NCBI GenBank assembly: GCA_021157555.1
Contig: JAGGWL010000061.1
Coordinates: 1 to 6,364 of the forward strand
Source of the DNA: Deltaproteobacteria bacterium
GTDB lineage: Bacteria > Desulfobacterota > Desulfobacteria > Desulfobacterales > BuS5
Direction: 5' to 3'
DNA length: 6,364 nt
Part shown: piece by piece, positions 1-5,787 of the stretch
Position numbering within the stretch: the first letter of the stretch is position 1
Layout of the letters: each line of letters starts with the position of its first letter
The notes under the pieces: model-generated
Database searches by the model: none
What the model was told of the DNA's origin: nothing
Seen by the model: only the letters and a program-made list of their open reading frames with translations
Position numbers and translations under genes: made by a program

Positions 1-2
1 AC

Positions 3-98
3 GATGGCATGAAAATTGCCGTGTCCAATTTTTATACAGCTTTACACTATAGCTTTAATTATAAATATATTCAGATTATTAGATGTCATAGCGTCTAA
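3..98 (+). CDS. Possible 3' tail of a convergent plus-strand gene (partial, unrecognised)
   Basis: On the plus strand a frame is open from the left edge to TAA at 96-98, reading DGMKIAVSNFYTALHYSF and then a further 13 residues. Its stop overlaps the TAG of the acyltransferase gene on the other strand. I do not recognise a family. The codons are AT-rich and the stretch is only about 32 codons, so a chance open frame is quite possible. An imperfect inverted repeat (ATGGCA at 4-9 with TGCCGT at 17-22) lies in it and could equally be the edge of a mobile element. Sequence to the left of the window would decide. Confidence 0.2.
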   Translation, partial: DGMKIAVSNFYTALHYSFNYKYIQIIRCHSV

Positions 99-658
99 TT
101 AATATTGATAAAAGTACGAGGTCTGTAGGATAGATATTTCTGAAGTTTTTCCTCATTTATTCTAAAGTGTTCAAAATCATAAAATAACTTTGAGGGTAAT
201 TTTTTGTTTATAATTTTTTGTTTATATTTTTCTATGGATTCAATTTTTTTAGCTGGGTTACCAGCGTATACGCTATTATCCTCACAATCTTTTGTAACCA
301 GAGAACAAGCTCCAATGATAACGTTATCTCCTATATTAACGCCAGCCAAAATTGTTGATCGCGCTCCTATAAAAACATTATTACCGATTTTAATTGTCCC
401 AATGTTTATACATCCGTAGTATTTTCGATCACTTTTTGTTACCCAGTGAGCCCCATCGTGAGTAATAAATTGAACATCGTTTGATAATTGAACATTGTTC
501 CCAATTTTAACTAAATATGGCTCATCTGAAAAATGGGGAACTGTAACAAATTTACAGTTCCTTCCGTACTCAAAACCGCGTTTCTTAAAATAATATAACT
601 TTAGATAAAAAAAAATACAAAATATTTTTTTCTTTATCCCCATGATCTTATATAACAT
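95..658 (-). CDS. Hexapeptide-repeat (left-handed beta-helix) acyltransferase, probable sugar O-acetyltransferase
   Basis: The 187-residue product has the repeating [LIV]-G-x-x-x-x pattern of left-handed beta-helix acyltransferases, which usually transfer acetyl from acetyl-CoA to a sugar hydroxyl or amino group as trimers. Turns are visible in VKIGNNVQLSNDVQF (50-64) and from IKIGNNVFIGA (89-99) through GVNIGDNVIIGACSLV (106-121), ending in the typical YAGNPAKKI (131-139). ITHDGAHW (65-72) supplies His67, the likely catalytic base by analogy with related acetyltransferases. A charged C-terminal tail of about 45 residues follows. Residues 8-25 are basic and hydrophobic (KKKIFCIFFYLKLYYF) and could touch the membrane or be a helical cap; I would not call it a signal peptide. 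The start is ATG 656-658, chosen for AAAGGAGG 4 nt upstream; a second ATG at codon 6 is too far from it. The stop is TAG at 95-97. It is the last gene of the run, 73 nt after the flippase, consistent with decoration of the glycan. The acyl donor and target are unknown. Confidence 0.88.
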   Translation of the reverse strand: MLYKIMGIKKKIFCIFFYLKLYYFKKRGFEYGRNCKFVTVPHFSDEPYLVKIGNNVQLSNDVQFITHDGAHWVTKSDRKYYGCINIGTIKIGNNVFIGARSTILAGVNIGDNVIIGACSLVTKDCEDNSVYAGNPAKKIESIEKYKQKIINKKLPSKLFYDFEHFRINEEKLQKYLSYRPRTFININ

Positions 659-662
659 ACTG

Positions 663-670
663 CCTCCTTT
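663..670 (-). promoter_or_regulatory. Ribosome binding site of the acyltransferase gene
   Basis: On the minus strand this reads AAAGGAGG, ending 4 nt before the ATG at 658. The spacing is slightly short but the match is strong. It picks the first of two nearby ATG codons (codon 1 rather than codon 6). Confidence 0.75.
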
Positions 671-731
671 AATTGATATCTGAATATTTCATTCCCAAAA
701 GACAATCTTTTCATGACAAATAGATCCTTTC

Positions 732-2174
732 TTAAATTTTTCTCAAAGCTCTGATATCGTCAATAGTAATCAATTTAAAAAAATACATAATCATTAAATA
801 TAAAAGTACAAAACCAAATCCTGCCAATAAAAAATGCACATTATTTGCCCGAGCTAAATAGAGAAATCCAAAAATTAAAATATTGACAAAAAGCGGATTT
901 CGCATATTCCTCAATAGATTATATTTATAAGATAACTTTTTTAAATTTATAAGGAGCACAACGCATACAATTAATTCGGTCAATAAAGTAGTAATACATG
1001 CTCCTATAAAATTTAGATAGTATATCATTGGTATATTCAACACGATGTTAAAAACTACTGATGTTCCAAAGATCAAGGCATAGGTTCTTTCTCCTTTAGC
1101 TGCATAAAATGCACAGCGAACAACCACGGATAAGAAAAAAACGGGCACACTCCATATAATCAGTTGAAGTGCCGGAACAGCAGGGACATAAGAAGTGCCA
1201 TATAAGAAACCAATAATATCTTCAGCATATATACTAAAAAACAGCGCTATTGGGAGGGACATATAAAACATCAGCTCAATACTGAAGTTTAATAAATGGT
1301 TTGCATAAGAAATGTTGTTCAGATAATGAATTGTGAGTAATGGTAACAAACTACCTGTTACCGAGCTTGGAAATAACTGCGAACCTTCAAATACCTGATA
1401 GGCAATATTATAAAAGCCCACATCCTTATCTGTACGCATTAATGAAATCATAATAGAGTCACAGTAATTGTATATCATGAATAATATCATCATCGTAGCA
1501 AAAGGCCAGGCTGTCTGAACAGTACTTTTCACAACTTTGGCGTTTAATACAATTTTTAGTACCACAGTTCTTGAGGTAATAATGATAGATATTATAAAAT
1601 CAATCATTCGCACCAAAAGAAATCCTGTCGCGATTGTAAACAAACACCAGGAATTTATATAAGCTAAAATTGCAACACTGAAAATTAACAACCGTTCATT
1701 GACAACAATTAACGAATCTTTATGGAAATGATCCATCCCACGTAATACACCGCGAAATGACTCCTTAAATGCATGAAATAACATTGCCACAGAAACTATC
1801 AATATAATATTTTTATCTGCACTTGGTTTCGGAAGTATTATGCAAATGGGCAAAAAGATTAATGTTGCTATCAGCATTAAACACAATTGGGAACCAATCA
1901 CTGCATGAAACTTGTATTCACCTTTTTGTTTCTTACACAAAGGTAGTTCTCTACTCAAATAAGAAAAAAAACCAAACCGAACAAATAAGGCATAAATAGT
2001 TCCAAATGATAGTGCAAAGACAAACACACCATATTTTTCAGGCCCTAGTGTCCTAGCCACGAGAATTGCAAAGATATATAAAAACACCGAACTGCACTCA
2101 GATATGGTGCTAAAGAGAGTATTTATTATAAAATCATATCTCTTTTTTTCATCATTTTTATATTTGTAATTCAA
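732..2174 (-). CDS. Wzx-type polysaccharide flippase (MOP/MATE superfamily); start uncertain
   Basis: From the TTG at 2172-2174 the product is 480 residues, a normal length for Wzx flippases, which move undecaprenyl-linked repeat units from the inner to the outer face of the cytoplasmic membrane. About 14 hydrophobic segments can be seen, for example at 20-41, 48-67, 92-114, 160-174, 222-245, 300-325, 366-386, 389-410 and 447-467. The family signature ARTLGPEKYG is at 40-49, and YNYCDSIMISLM (235-246) has the membrane-embedded Asp typical of these proteins. The frame is open up to an ATG at 2345, but that upstream part only re-reads the deacetylase gene in another frame, so I exclude it. TTG 2174 has no well-placed Shine-Dalgarno. 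Two ATG codons at 2155 and 2152, 2 nt after the deacetylase stop, are one base out of frame because of a seven-A run; one extra A would give MMKKKRYDFIINT. Either translation is coupled through the TTG, or the start is frameshifted. Confidence 0.85.
   Translation of the reverse strand: MNYKYKNDEKKRYDFIINTLFSTISECSSVFLYIFAILVARTLGPEKYGVFVFALSFGTIYALFVRFGFFSYLSRELPLCKKQKGEYKFHAVIGSQLCLMLIATLIFLPICIILPKPSADKNIILIVSVAMLFHAFKESFRGVLRGMDHFHKDSLIVVNERLLIFSVAILAYINSWCLFTIATGFLLVRMIDFIISIIITSRTVVLKIVLNAKVVKSTVQTAWPFATMMILFMIYNYCDSIMISLMRTDKDVGFYNIAYQVFEGSQLFPSSVTGSLLPLLTIHYLNNISYANHLLNFSIELMFYMSLPIALFFSIYAEDIIGFLYGTSYVPAVPALQLIIWSVPVFFLSVVVRCAFYAAKGERTYALIFGTSVVFNIVLNIPMIYYLNFIGACITTLLTELIVCVVLLINLKKLSYKYNLLRNMRNPLFVNILIFGFLYLARANNVHFLLAGFGFVLLYLMIMYFFKLITIDDIRALRKI
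2129..2155 (-). other. Out-of-frame ATG-ATG and A7 tract at the flippase start
   Basis: Directly after the deacetylase TAA (2158-2160) and two A's, the minus strand reads ATG ATG followed by seven A's (2143-2149). In this frame it encodes only nine residues (MMKKRDMIL) before a TAA, while the flippase frame (KKRYDFIINT) lies one base away. Position and coupling look like the natural flippase start, so this is either a one-base sequence error, a true frameshift, or a slippery or phase-variable tract. Confidence 0.6.
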
Positions 2175-3366
2175 TGTCTGTAGTTCTTTTAATCCTTTTA
2201 AGAAACTTATACAAAATAATATCGAAAAAAGAAGACCTTTTTTTGCCGGGAAGCCTGAATATAAAATCACTTGATATTCTGCAAATATAAAATGGATTCT
2301 GAGCTGAATAATTTGTCTTTTTCCCGGGGATAATCCCCCAAACACATGATTGGTACCCCGCTTCCTTTGCCATCTTTATTGCAATATCGCTTCCATTTTC
2401 CCATGGGAAGCACATACTTGTGACTTTCTTGCCGGAAAGTCTCTTTTCAATAGTTTTACGTGTCATTAATAGATCAGTTTTTAGATAATAGATCATCTCT
2501 TCTTCAGTTTCGAAGCAACCACGTTCTCCATATGATTTTCGAAATTTATTAGCCTCTGAAATTAATTTTTTTTTCCAATTCCTATTATCAAAAAATCGTT
2601 CTCTCCCATTATTATAAACATATCTAACACAATGCTCTCGCAGTCTTTCATCATCATAGTATTGATATTTTCCGCTCATTCTCGTATCTGTTTTGTAAAT
2701 TGGTGTGCCTAAAGGATATTGCCTGTCATATCTTTTCTTTACTCCTTCTGACACTACAGGCACATCAAAATTATGGAAATTCCATACACCTACTGGATTT
2801 ATAAAATCAACGATCTCCGGCGAAATAAAAATCAATTCGTGATAAAATGTATGGCCCTGAAAATCTATCACGCCCGATTCATGCATTTCAGCAATCTCTT
2901 CCCAACTTGCAAATGGATAACTTGTACGATCTACTTCAATATATTGCAGACCTGAAGCGTTTCCATTCCATTGAGGTCTTTTTTCATTAATATTGATGAT
3001 GAAATAAGGAGATAGATAAGCTACACCTGTTAGTCCATATTTTTTTAAAATCGGATACACTACTGTCCATAAGCTTGCCCTGCAATCATCGAATGTTAAC
3101 ATGATACAGTTTGGCGGTATTGGCTTATCTGAAAAGAGATATCTATGGAATTCATCCGTGGTAATGACATTATATTTATTTTCAACCAGATAGCGTATCT
3201 GTTTTTCAAATATATCAGGAATTGGTGTATGGAATGAAAATATAACTATTTCATTTTCAATCTTGGTGTTATTTTTAAATACAAAATCCGGAAGTTCACG
3301 TGTGAAAAGGGCCTTTAATTCCGGATATGCAAACTTGATATTGGACTTAATTTTATCTAAAATCAT
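2158..3366 (-). CDS. Polysaccharide deacetylase-like protein (CE4/NodB-type), cytoplasmic
   Basis: The 402-residue product has the ordered motifs of the polysaccharide deacetylase (NodB homology) fold, metal-dependent enzymes that remove N- or O-acetyl groups from sugars. FSFHTPIPDIF (43-53) matches the strand before motif 1 and resembles the usual YHxv segment. Motif 1 is TFDDC (91-95), giving the expected Asp93/Asp94, with Cys where Gly is most common. Motif 2 is HTFYH (172-176), the H-x3-H metal pair. CFPW (319-322) corresponds to motif 3. About 140 residues separate motifs 2 and 3, longer than in compact CE4 enzymes. There is no signal peptide or membrane span, so it would act in the cytoplasm, perhaps on a lipid-linked intermediate before flipping (inference). 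ATG 3364-3366 is the first possible start: an in-frame TAA lies two codons upstream; the Shine-Dalgarno is poor. The frame ends just before the flippase. A catalytically altered relative is possible. Confidence 0.82.
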   Translation of the reverse strand: MILDKIKSNIKFAYPELKALFTRELPDFVFKNNTKIENEIVIFSFHTPIPDIFEKQIRYLVENKYNVITTDEFHRYLFSDKPIPPNCIMLTFDDCRASLWTVVYPILKKYGLTGVAYLSPYFIININEKRPQWNGNASGLQYIEVDRTSYPFASWEEIAEMHESGVIDFQGHTFYHELIFISPEIVDFINPVGVWNFHNFDVPVVSEGVKKRYDRQYPLGTPIYKTDTRMSGKYQYYDDERLREHCVRYVYNNGRERFFDNRNWKKKLISEANKFRKSYGERGCFETEEEMIYYLKTDLLMTRKTIEKRLSGKKVTSMCFPWENGSDIAIKMAKEAGYQSCVWGIIPGKKTNYSAQNPFYICRISSDFIFRLPGKKRSSFFDIILYKFLKRIKRTTDIELQI

Positions 3367-3432
3367 ATTTTAATAATCCAGTAACACCCTATAAACCTTG
3401 CATTTTTCGACAACTCGCTAAATTTTCTGATT

Positions 3433-4563
3433 TCAACAATAATAAACTTTTTCGTACGCGGCAAGGGTCTCAGTTGCACACTTTCCCCAGGAAAATTTTT
3501 TGGATTGTTCCAACCCTTTTTTAATCAGTCTCTGGCATAATTCTTCTGAACGTAAAATTTTTAAGAGTGAGACAGCAATCCCTTCAACATCCTTACTTTT
3601 CTGAATAATAGCCGCATCCCCAACCACTTCCGGTAATGCACCAGCATCTGAAACTATAGTAGGCACCCCACAAGCCATAGCCTCTATACAAGGCTTGCCA
3701 AAGGATTCATAAAGTGAAGGGAAAATAAAAGCATCTGCCATTGAATATATCTGGGGCAGGTCATCAAACACCTGGCCTACCCACAAAATATCTTTATCCA
3801 GTCTTAACGCCTTAACTTGTTTCTCTAATTTAATCCGGTATCTACTACCATAAGCACTGCTTTCTCCCCCGACAATTACTAATTTATGTGGCAACTTACC
3901 GCGCTTTTTTGCAAAGCCAAAAGCCGATATAACAGTTTCAATATTTTTGAAAGGATATATAGTGCCAACAAAAAGGATATATCTATCAGGCAGGCTATAC
4001 TTGGCCTTTGCATTTTTCAAGATTTTATGATCAGAAATTTTAGTAAATCTTATATCCGGTGCTTGATGAATTACTTTCACTTTGTTTGAACTAATCCGGT
4101 GTGTCTCGAGGAATAACTTCTTGTCTGCTTCGGAATTAGTAATGATAAGGTTAGAGCTTTTAATCCCCAAGGTATAGTATGTTCGCCAAAAAAAAAGCTC
4201 GCTTTTTTTAAATAATCTAGGATATAACCACCAGCTTGCTGTGCGTAGTGAAAAAATAATTTTTGCACAAGTATCACGTAAGGTAAAATGTTTAAATCCA
4301 TGATACACGTTGATATTATTATTTCGCAGTATTTTTGGTAATACCCAGTTATTCCATAATAAGATTTTAAGAGGGTCCATTACAGACACTACAATTATTT
4401 TCATATTTTTTATTATAAAAATATTTTTTTCAAATTGGTATTGATCAAGCAGCACAATAAACTCATGTTCAGTATTGATCTCGGAAAATTGTTTTAACAT
4501 TGAGTAACTATAAGTTAAAACACCACCAAAATGATTCCCCCTCACATCAAGACATATTCGCAT
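3433..4563 (-). CDS. GT4-family glycosyltransferase, coupled to the preceding GT4 gene
   Basis: I place the start at ATG 4561-4563 (376 residues). A TTG directly upstream (4564-4566) is in frame, but AGGAGGT at 4571-4577 is 7 nt from the ATG, an ideal distance. The product is a GT-B fold GT4 transferase. The N-terminal domain begins MRICLDVRGNHFGG with the glycine pair at 13-14. The donor domain begins with ILFVGTIYPFKNIE (about 196-209), where Lys206 is the conserved lysine and the usual preceding arginine position is Phe205. The catalytic E-x7-E motif is Glu286-Glu294 in ESFGKPCIE, followed by AMACGVPTIVSDAGALPE. GT4 members with this GGV...PxKN pattern are often mannosyl-, rhamnosyl- or related transferases, but the sugar is not predictable here. 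The gene begins 3 nt after the stop of the other GT4 gene, so the two are probably made together and act in consecutive steps. A palindromic A7/T9 tract lies within it around codons 119-125. Confidence 0.9.
   Translation of the reverse strand: MRICLDVRGNHFGGVLTYSYSMLKQFSEINTEHEFIVLLDQYQFEKNIFIIKNMKIIVVSVMDPLKILLWNNWVLPKILRNNNINVYHGFKHFTLRDTCAKIIFSLRTASWWLYPRLFKKSELFFWRTYYTLGIKSSNLIITNSEADKKLFLETHRISSNKVKVIHQAPDIRFTKISDHKILKNAKAKYSLPDRYILFVGTIYPFKNIETVISAFGFAKKRGKLPHKLVIVGGESSAYGSRYRIKLEKQVKALRLDKDILWVGQVFDDLPQIYSMADAFIFPSLYESFGKPCIEAMACGVPTIVSDAGALPEVVGDAAIIQKSKDVEGIAVSLLKILRSEELCQRLIKKGLEQSKKFSWGKCATETLAAYEKVYYC
4188..4209 (-). repeat. A7/T9 palindromic homopolymer tract inside the second GT4 gene
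   Basis: The coding strand reads seven A's, GCGAGC, then nine T's, encoding Lys-Lys-Ser-Glu-Leu-Phe-Phe. It forms an inverted repeat (A7-G-C around GA) that could fold as an AU-rich hairpin with a CGAG loop. Both runs are slippage-prone. Because it lies within a well-conserved, intact coding frame, it is more likely incidental than a terminator. Confidence 0.5.
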
Positions 4564-4566
4564 CAA

Positions 4567-5724
4567 TTACACCTCCTGTTGTTCCTGGTATATCTGATAA
4601 TACTTTTGGGCTACTTTTCTCCAACTATAATATTCTAAAACCCTTTTCCTGTTAGCTTCTCCCATACAAACTCTCATCTTTTGCCCCTGTTTCATTTTAA
4701 CAACAGCATCTTTTATCTCTGCGATATTTCCCGGCTCAACCAATATGCCGTTTTCTTCTTTTACCAAATCAGGAACCCCGCCGGTTCTTCCCCCGATAAC
4801 CGGCAGGCCACAAGCCATAGCTTCAGCAAATACCAGACCGAAAGATTCCGCCAATGACGGAAGTATGAACACATCCGCCTTGTTATACAGTTTGAATAAT
4901 TGCTCCCGCGGGCAGTAGCCATAGAATGTAACAACATTATCGAGTTTCAGTTCACTACATATTTTCTTCAAGGAATTCTCATAGCTTCCGGTTCCTACGA
5001 TAAGAAGCTCGACATCTTTGTCATTTAATTCAGCCAATGCTTCTAAGATATGATCAATGCCTTTACGGTTTATTAACCTTGAAACAGTTATCAACCGGAG
5101 TTGCCTTGCCGAATGTTTTTTACAAGGGCCTGGTTTAAAAGATGGTTTAAAAAGATCTGTTTCAACACCATTTGGAATAACTTCAAAGGATTGTTTGGGA
5201 GCGGTTCTCAAAGCCGTTGTCTTAAGTCCCCTGCTTAAGGCGACAACCTTTTTGGCTTTTTTCCATATATATTTGTTAACAGGCTTTAAAATAAGGTTAA
5301 ACAGATGCACTTTTTTGTTGTAAATATCATAATACGGCACATCCGAACCTCTTAATGAAACAATATAGGGCGTATTTTTGAATGCCCATGGAAGCAATGA
5401 TAATAAACCGGTTGGAAGGCTGAAAAAAAAATGGAGTATATCGAACTTTTGAGTTCTGTTCAATTTCCACAGCTTAATAGCCGCAAAAAAAATATATGTA
5501 TAAGCTCCTTTGAATCCGCAATCATGAATGCTGTTTCTCCAGCTAAATACCCGGTATATTTTTACCCCATTTTTCACTTCAAAGGGAGGTTGTTCCCCGT
5601 ACCTTGAACTTAGCACAGTAACATCATGTCCGGTCAAAGCCAGGTTTTTTGATATATTATCAGTGGCATTGCCGGCGCCACCGCCCATAGGAGGAAATTC
5701 ATAGTTTAACATCAAAATTTTCAT
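4567..5724 (-). CDS. GT4-family glycosyltransferase
   Basis: The 385-residue product has the length and two-Rossmann-domain (GT-B) layout of retaining GT4 transferases, which move a sugar from a nucleotide-sugar donor to a lipid-linked acceptor at the cytoplasmic side of the membrane. The N-terminal acceptor domain starts MKILMLNYEFPP with a glycine loop GGGAG at 14-18, and SLRGSDVP lies at 123-130. The linker has PNGVETDLF (184-192). The C-terminal donor domain has the phosphate-binding pair Arg216 and Lys221 in VSRLINRKG, then the E-x7-E motif Glu293-Glu301 in ESFGLVFAE, followed by AMACGLPVIG. No signal peptide or membrane span is seen. The start is ATG at 5722-5724; the nearest purine-rich stretch (AAGGGA) is about 16 nt upstream, too far to be convincing, so initiation is weakly supported. 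Its last codons (Gln-Glu-Val) carry the ribosome binding site of the next gene. Donor and acceptor sugars cannot be read from sequence. It is richer in G+C in places than the genes downstream. Confidence 0.9.
   Translation of the reverse strand: MKILMLNYEFPPMGGGAGNATDNISKNLALTGHDVTVLSSRYGEQPPFEVKNGVKIYRVFSWRNSIHDCGFKGAYTYIFFAAIKLWKLNRTQKFDILHFFFSLPTGLLSLLPWAFKNTPYIVSLRGSDVPYYDIYNKKVHLFNLILKPVNKYIWKKAKKVVALSRGLKTTALRTAPKQSFEVIPNGVETDLFKPSFKPGPCKKHSARQLRLITVSRLINRKGIDHILEALAELNDKDVELLIVGTGSYENSLKKICSELKLDNVVTFYGYCPREQLFKLYNKADVFILPSLAESFGLVFAEAMACGLPVIGGRTGGVPDLVKEENGILVEPGNIAEIKDAVVKMKQGQKMRVCMGEANRKRVLEYYSWRKVAQKYYQIYQEQQEV
4571..4577 (-). promoter_or_regulatory. Strong ribosome binding site embedded in the upstream GT4 gene
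   Basis: On the minus strand this reads AGGAGGT, a near-perfect anti-16S match, 7 nt before the ATG at 4563. It is formed by the last sense codons (CAG GAG GTG) of the upstream GT4 gene, followed by its TAA. It decides the start of the second GT4 gene in favour of ATG over the adjacent TTG and implies translational coupling. Confidence 0.85.
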
Positions 5725-5787
5725 CAGCTAATTTATTATTTCCCTTAAGTGTATTGTTTGTAAAAGAAAAAACAGTTTTCTAAAATT

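Noticed and set aside
78..99. Terminator after the acyltransferase gene
   Set aside because: The inverted repeat is short and AT-rich, has an A-C mismatch when read as minus-strand RNA, and is not followed by a U-run.
659..731. Internal promoter ahead of the acyltransferase gene
   Set aside because: A TTGTCA box exists on the minus strand, but at 17 nt spacing the -10 position reads GGGAAT, a poor match; no better pair was found.
2175..2345. Upstream extension of the flippase frame to ATG 2345 (57 extra residues)
   Set aside because: It overlaps the conserved 3' end of the deacetylase gene, whose protein (CFPW motif and the stretch after it) looks real there. The extension has no flippase-like sequence, and family members start close to the KKRYDF segment.
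3664..4821. Shared stretch ACAAGCCATAGC in both GT4 genes as a DNA repeat
   Set aside because: It encodes the conserved AMACG segment after the E-x7-E motif in both enzymes, so protein conservation explains it.
204..5323. Several longer plus-strand open frames (for example 204-419, 2773-2955, 3886-4089, 5057-5323)
   Set aside because: Each lies wholly inside a well-supported minus-strand gene and its translation shows no recognisable domain; they are antisense shadows.
5765..5781. Possible terminator hairpin between the ligase and first GT4 gene (AGAAAA / TTTTCT)
   Set aside because: The stem is six pairs with only one G-C pair, too weak for an intrinsic terminator, and downstream genes continue in the same direction.
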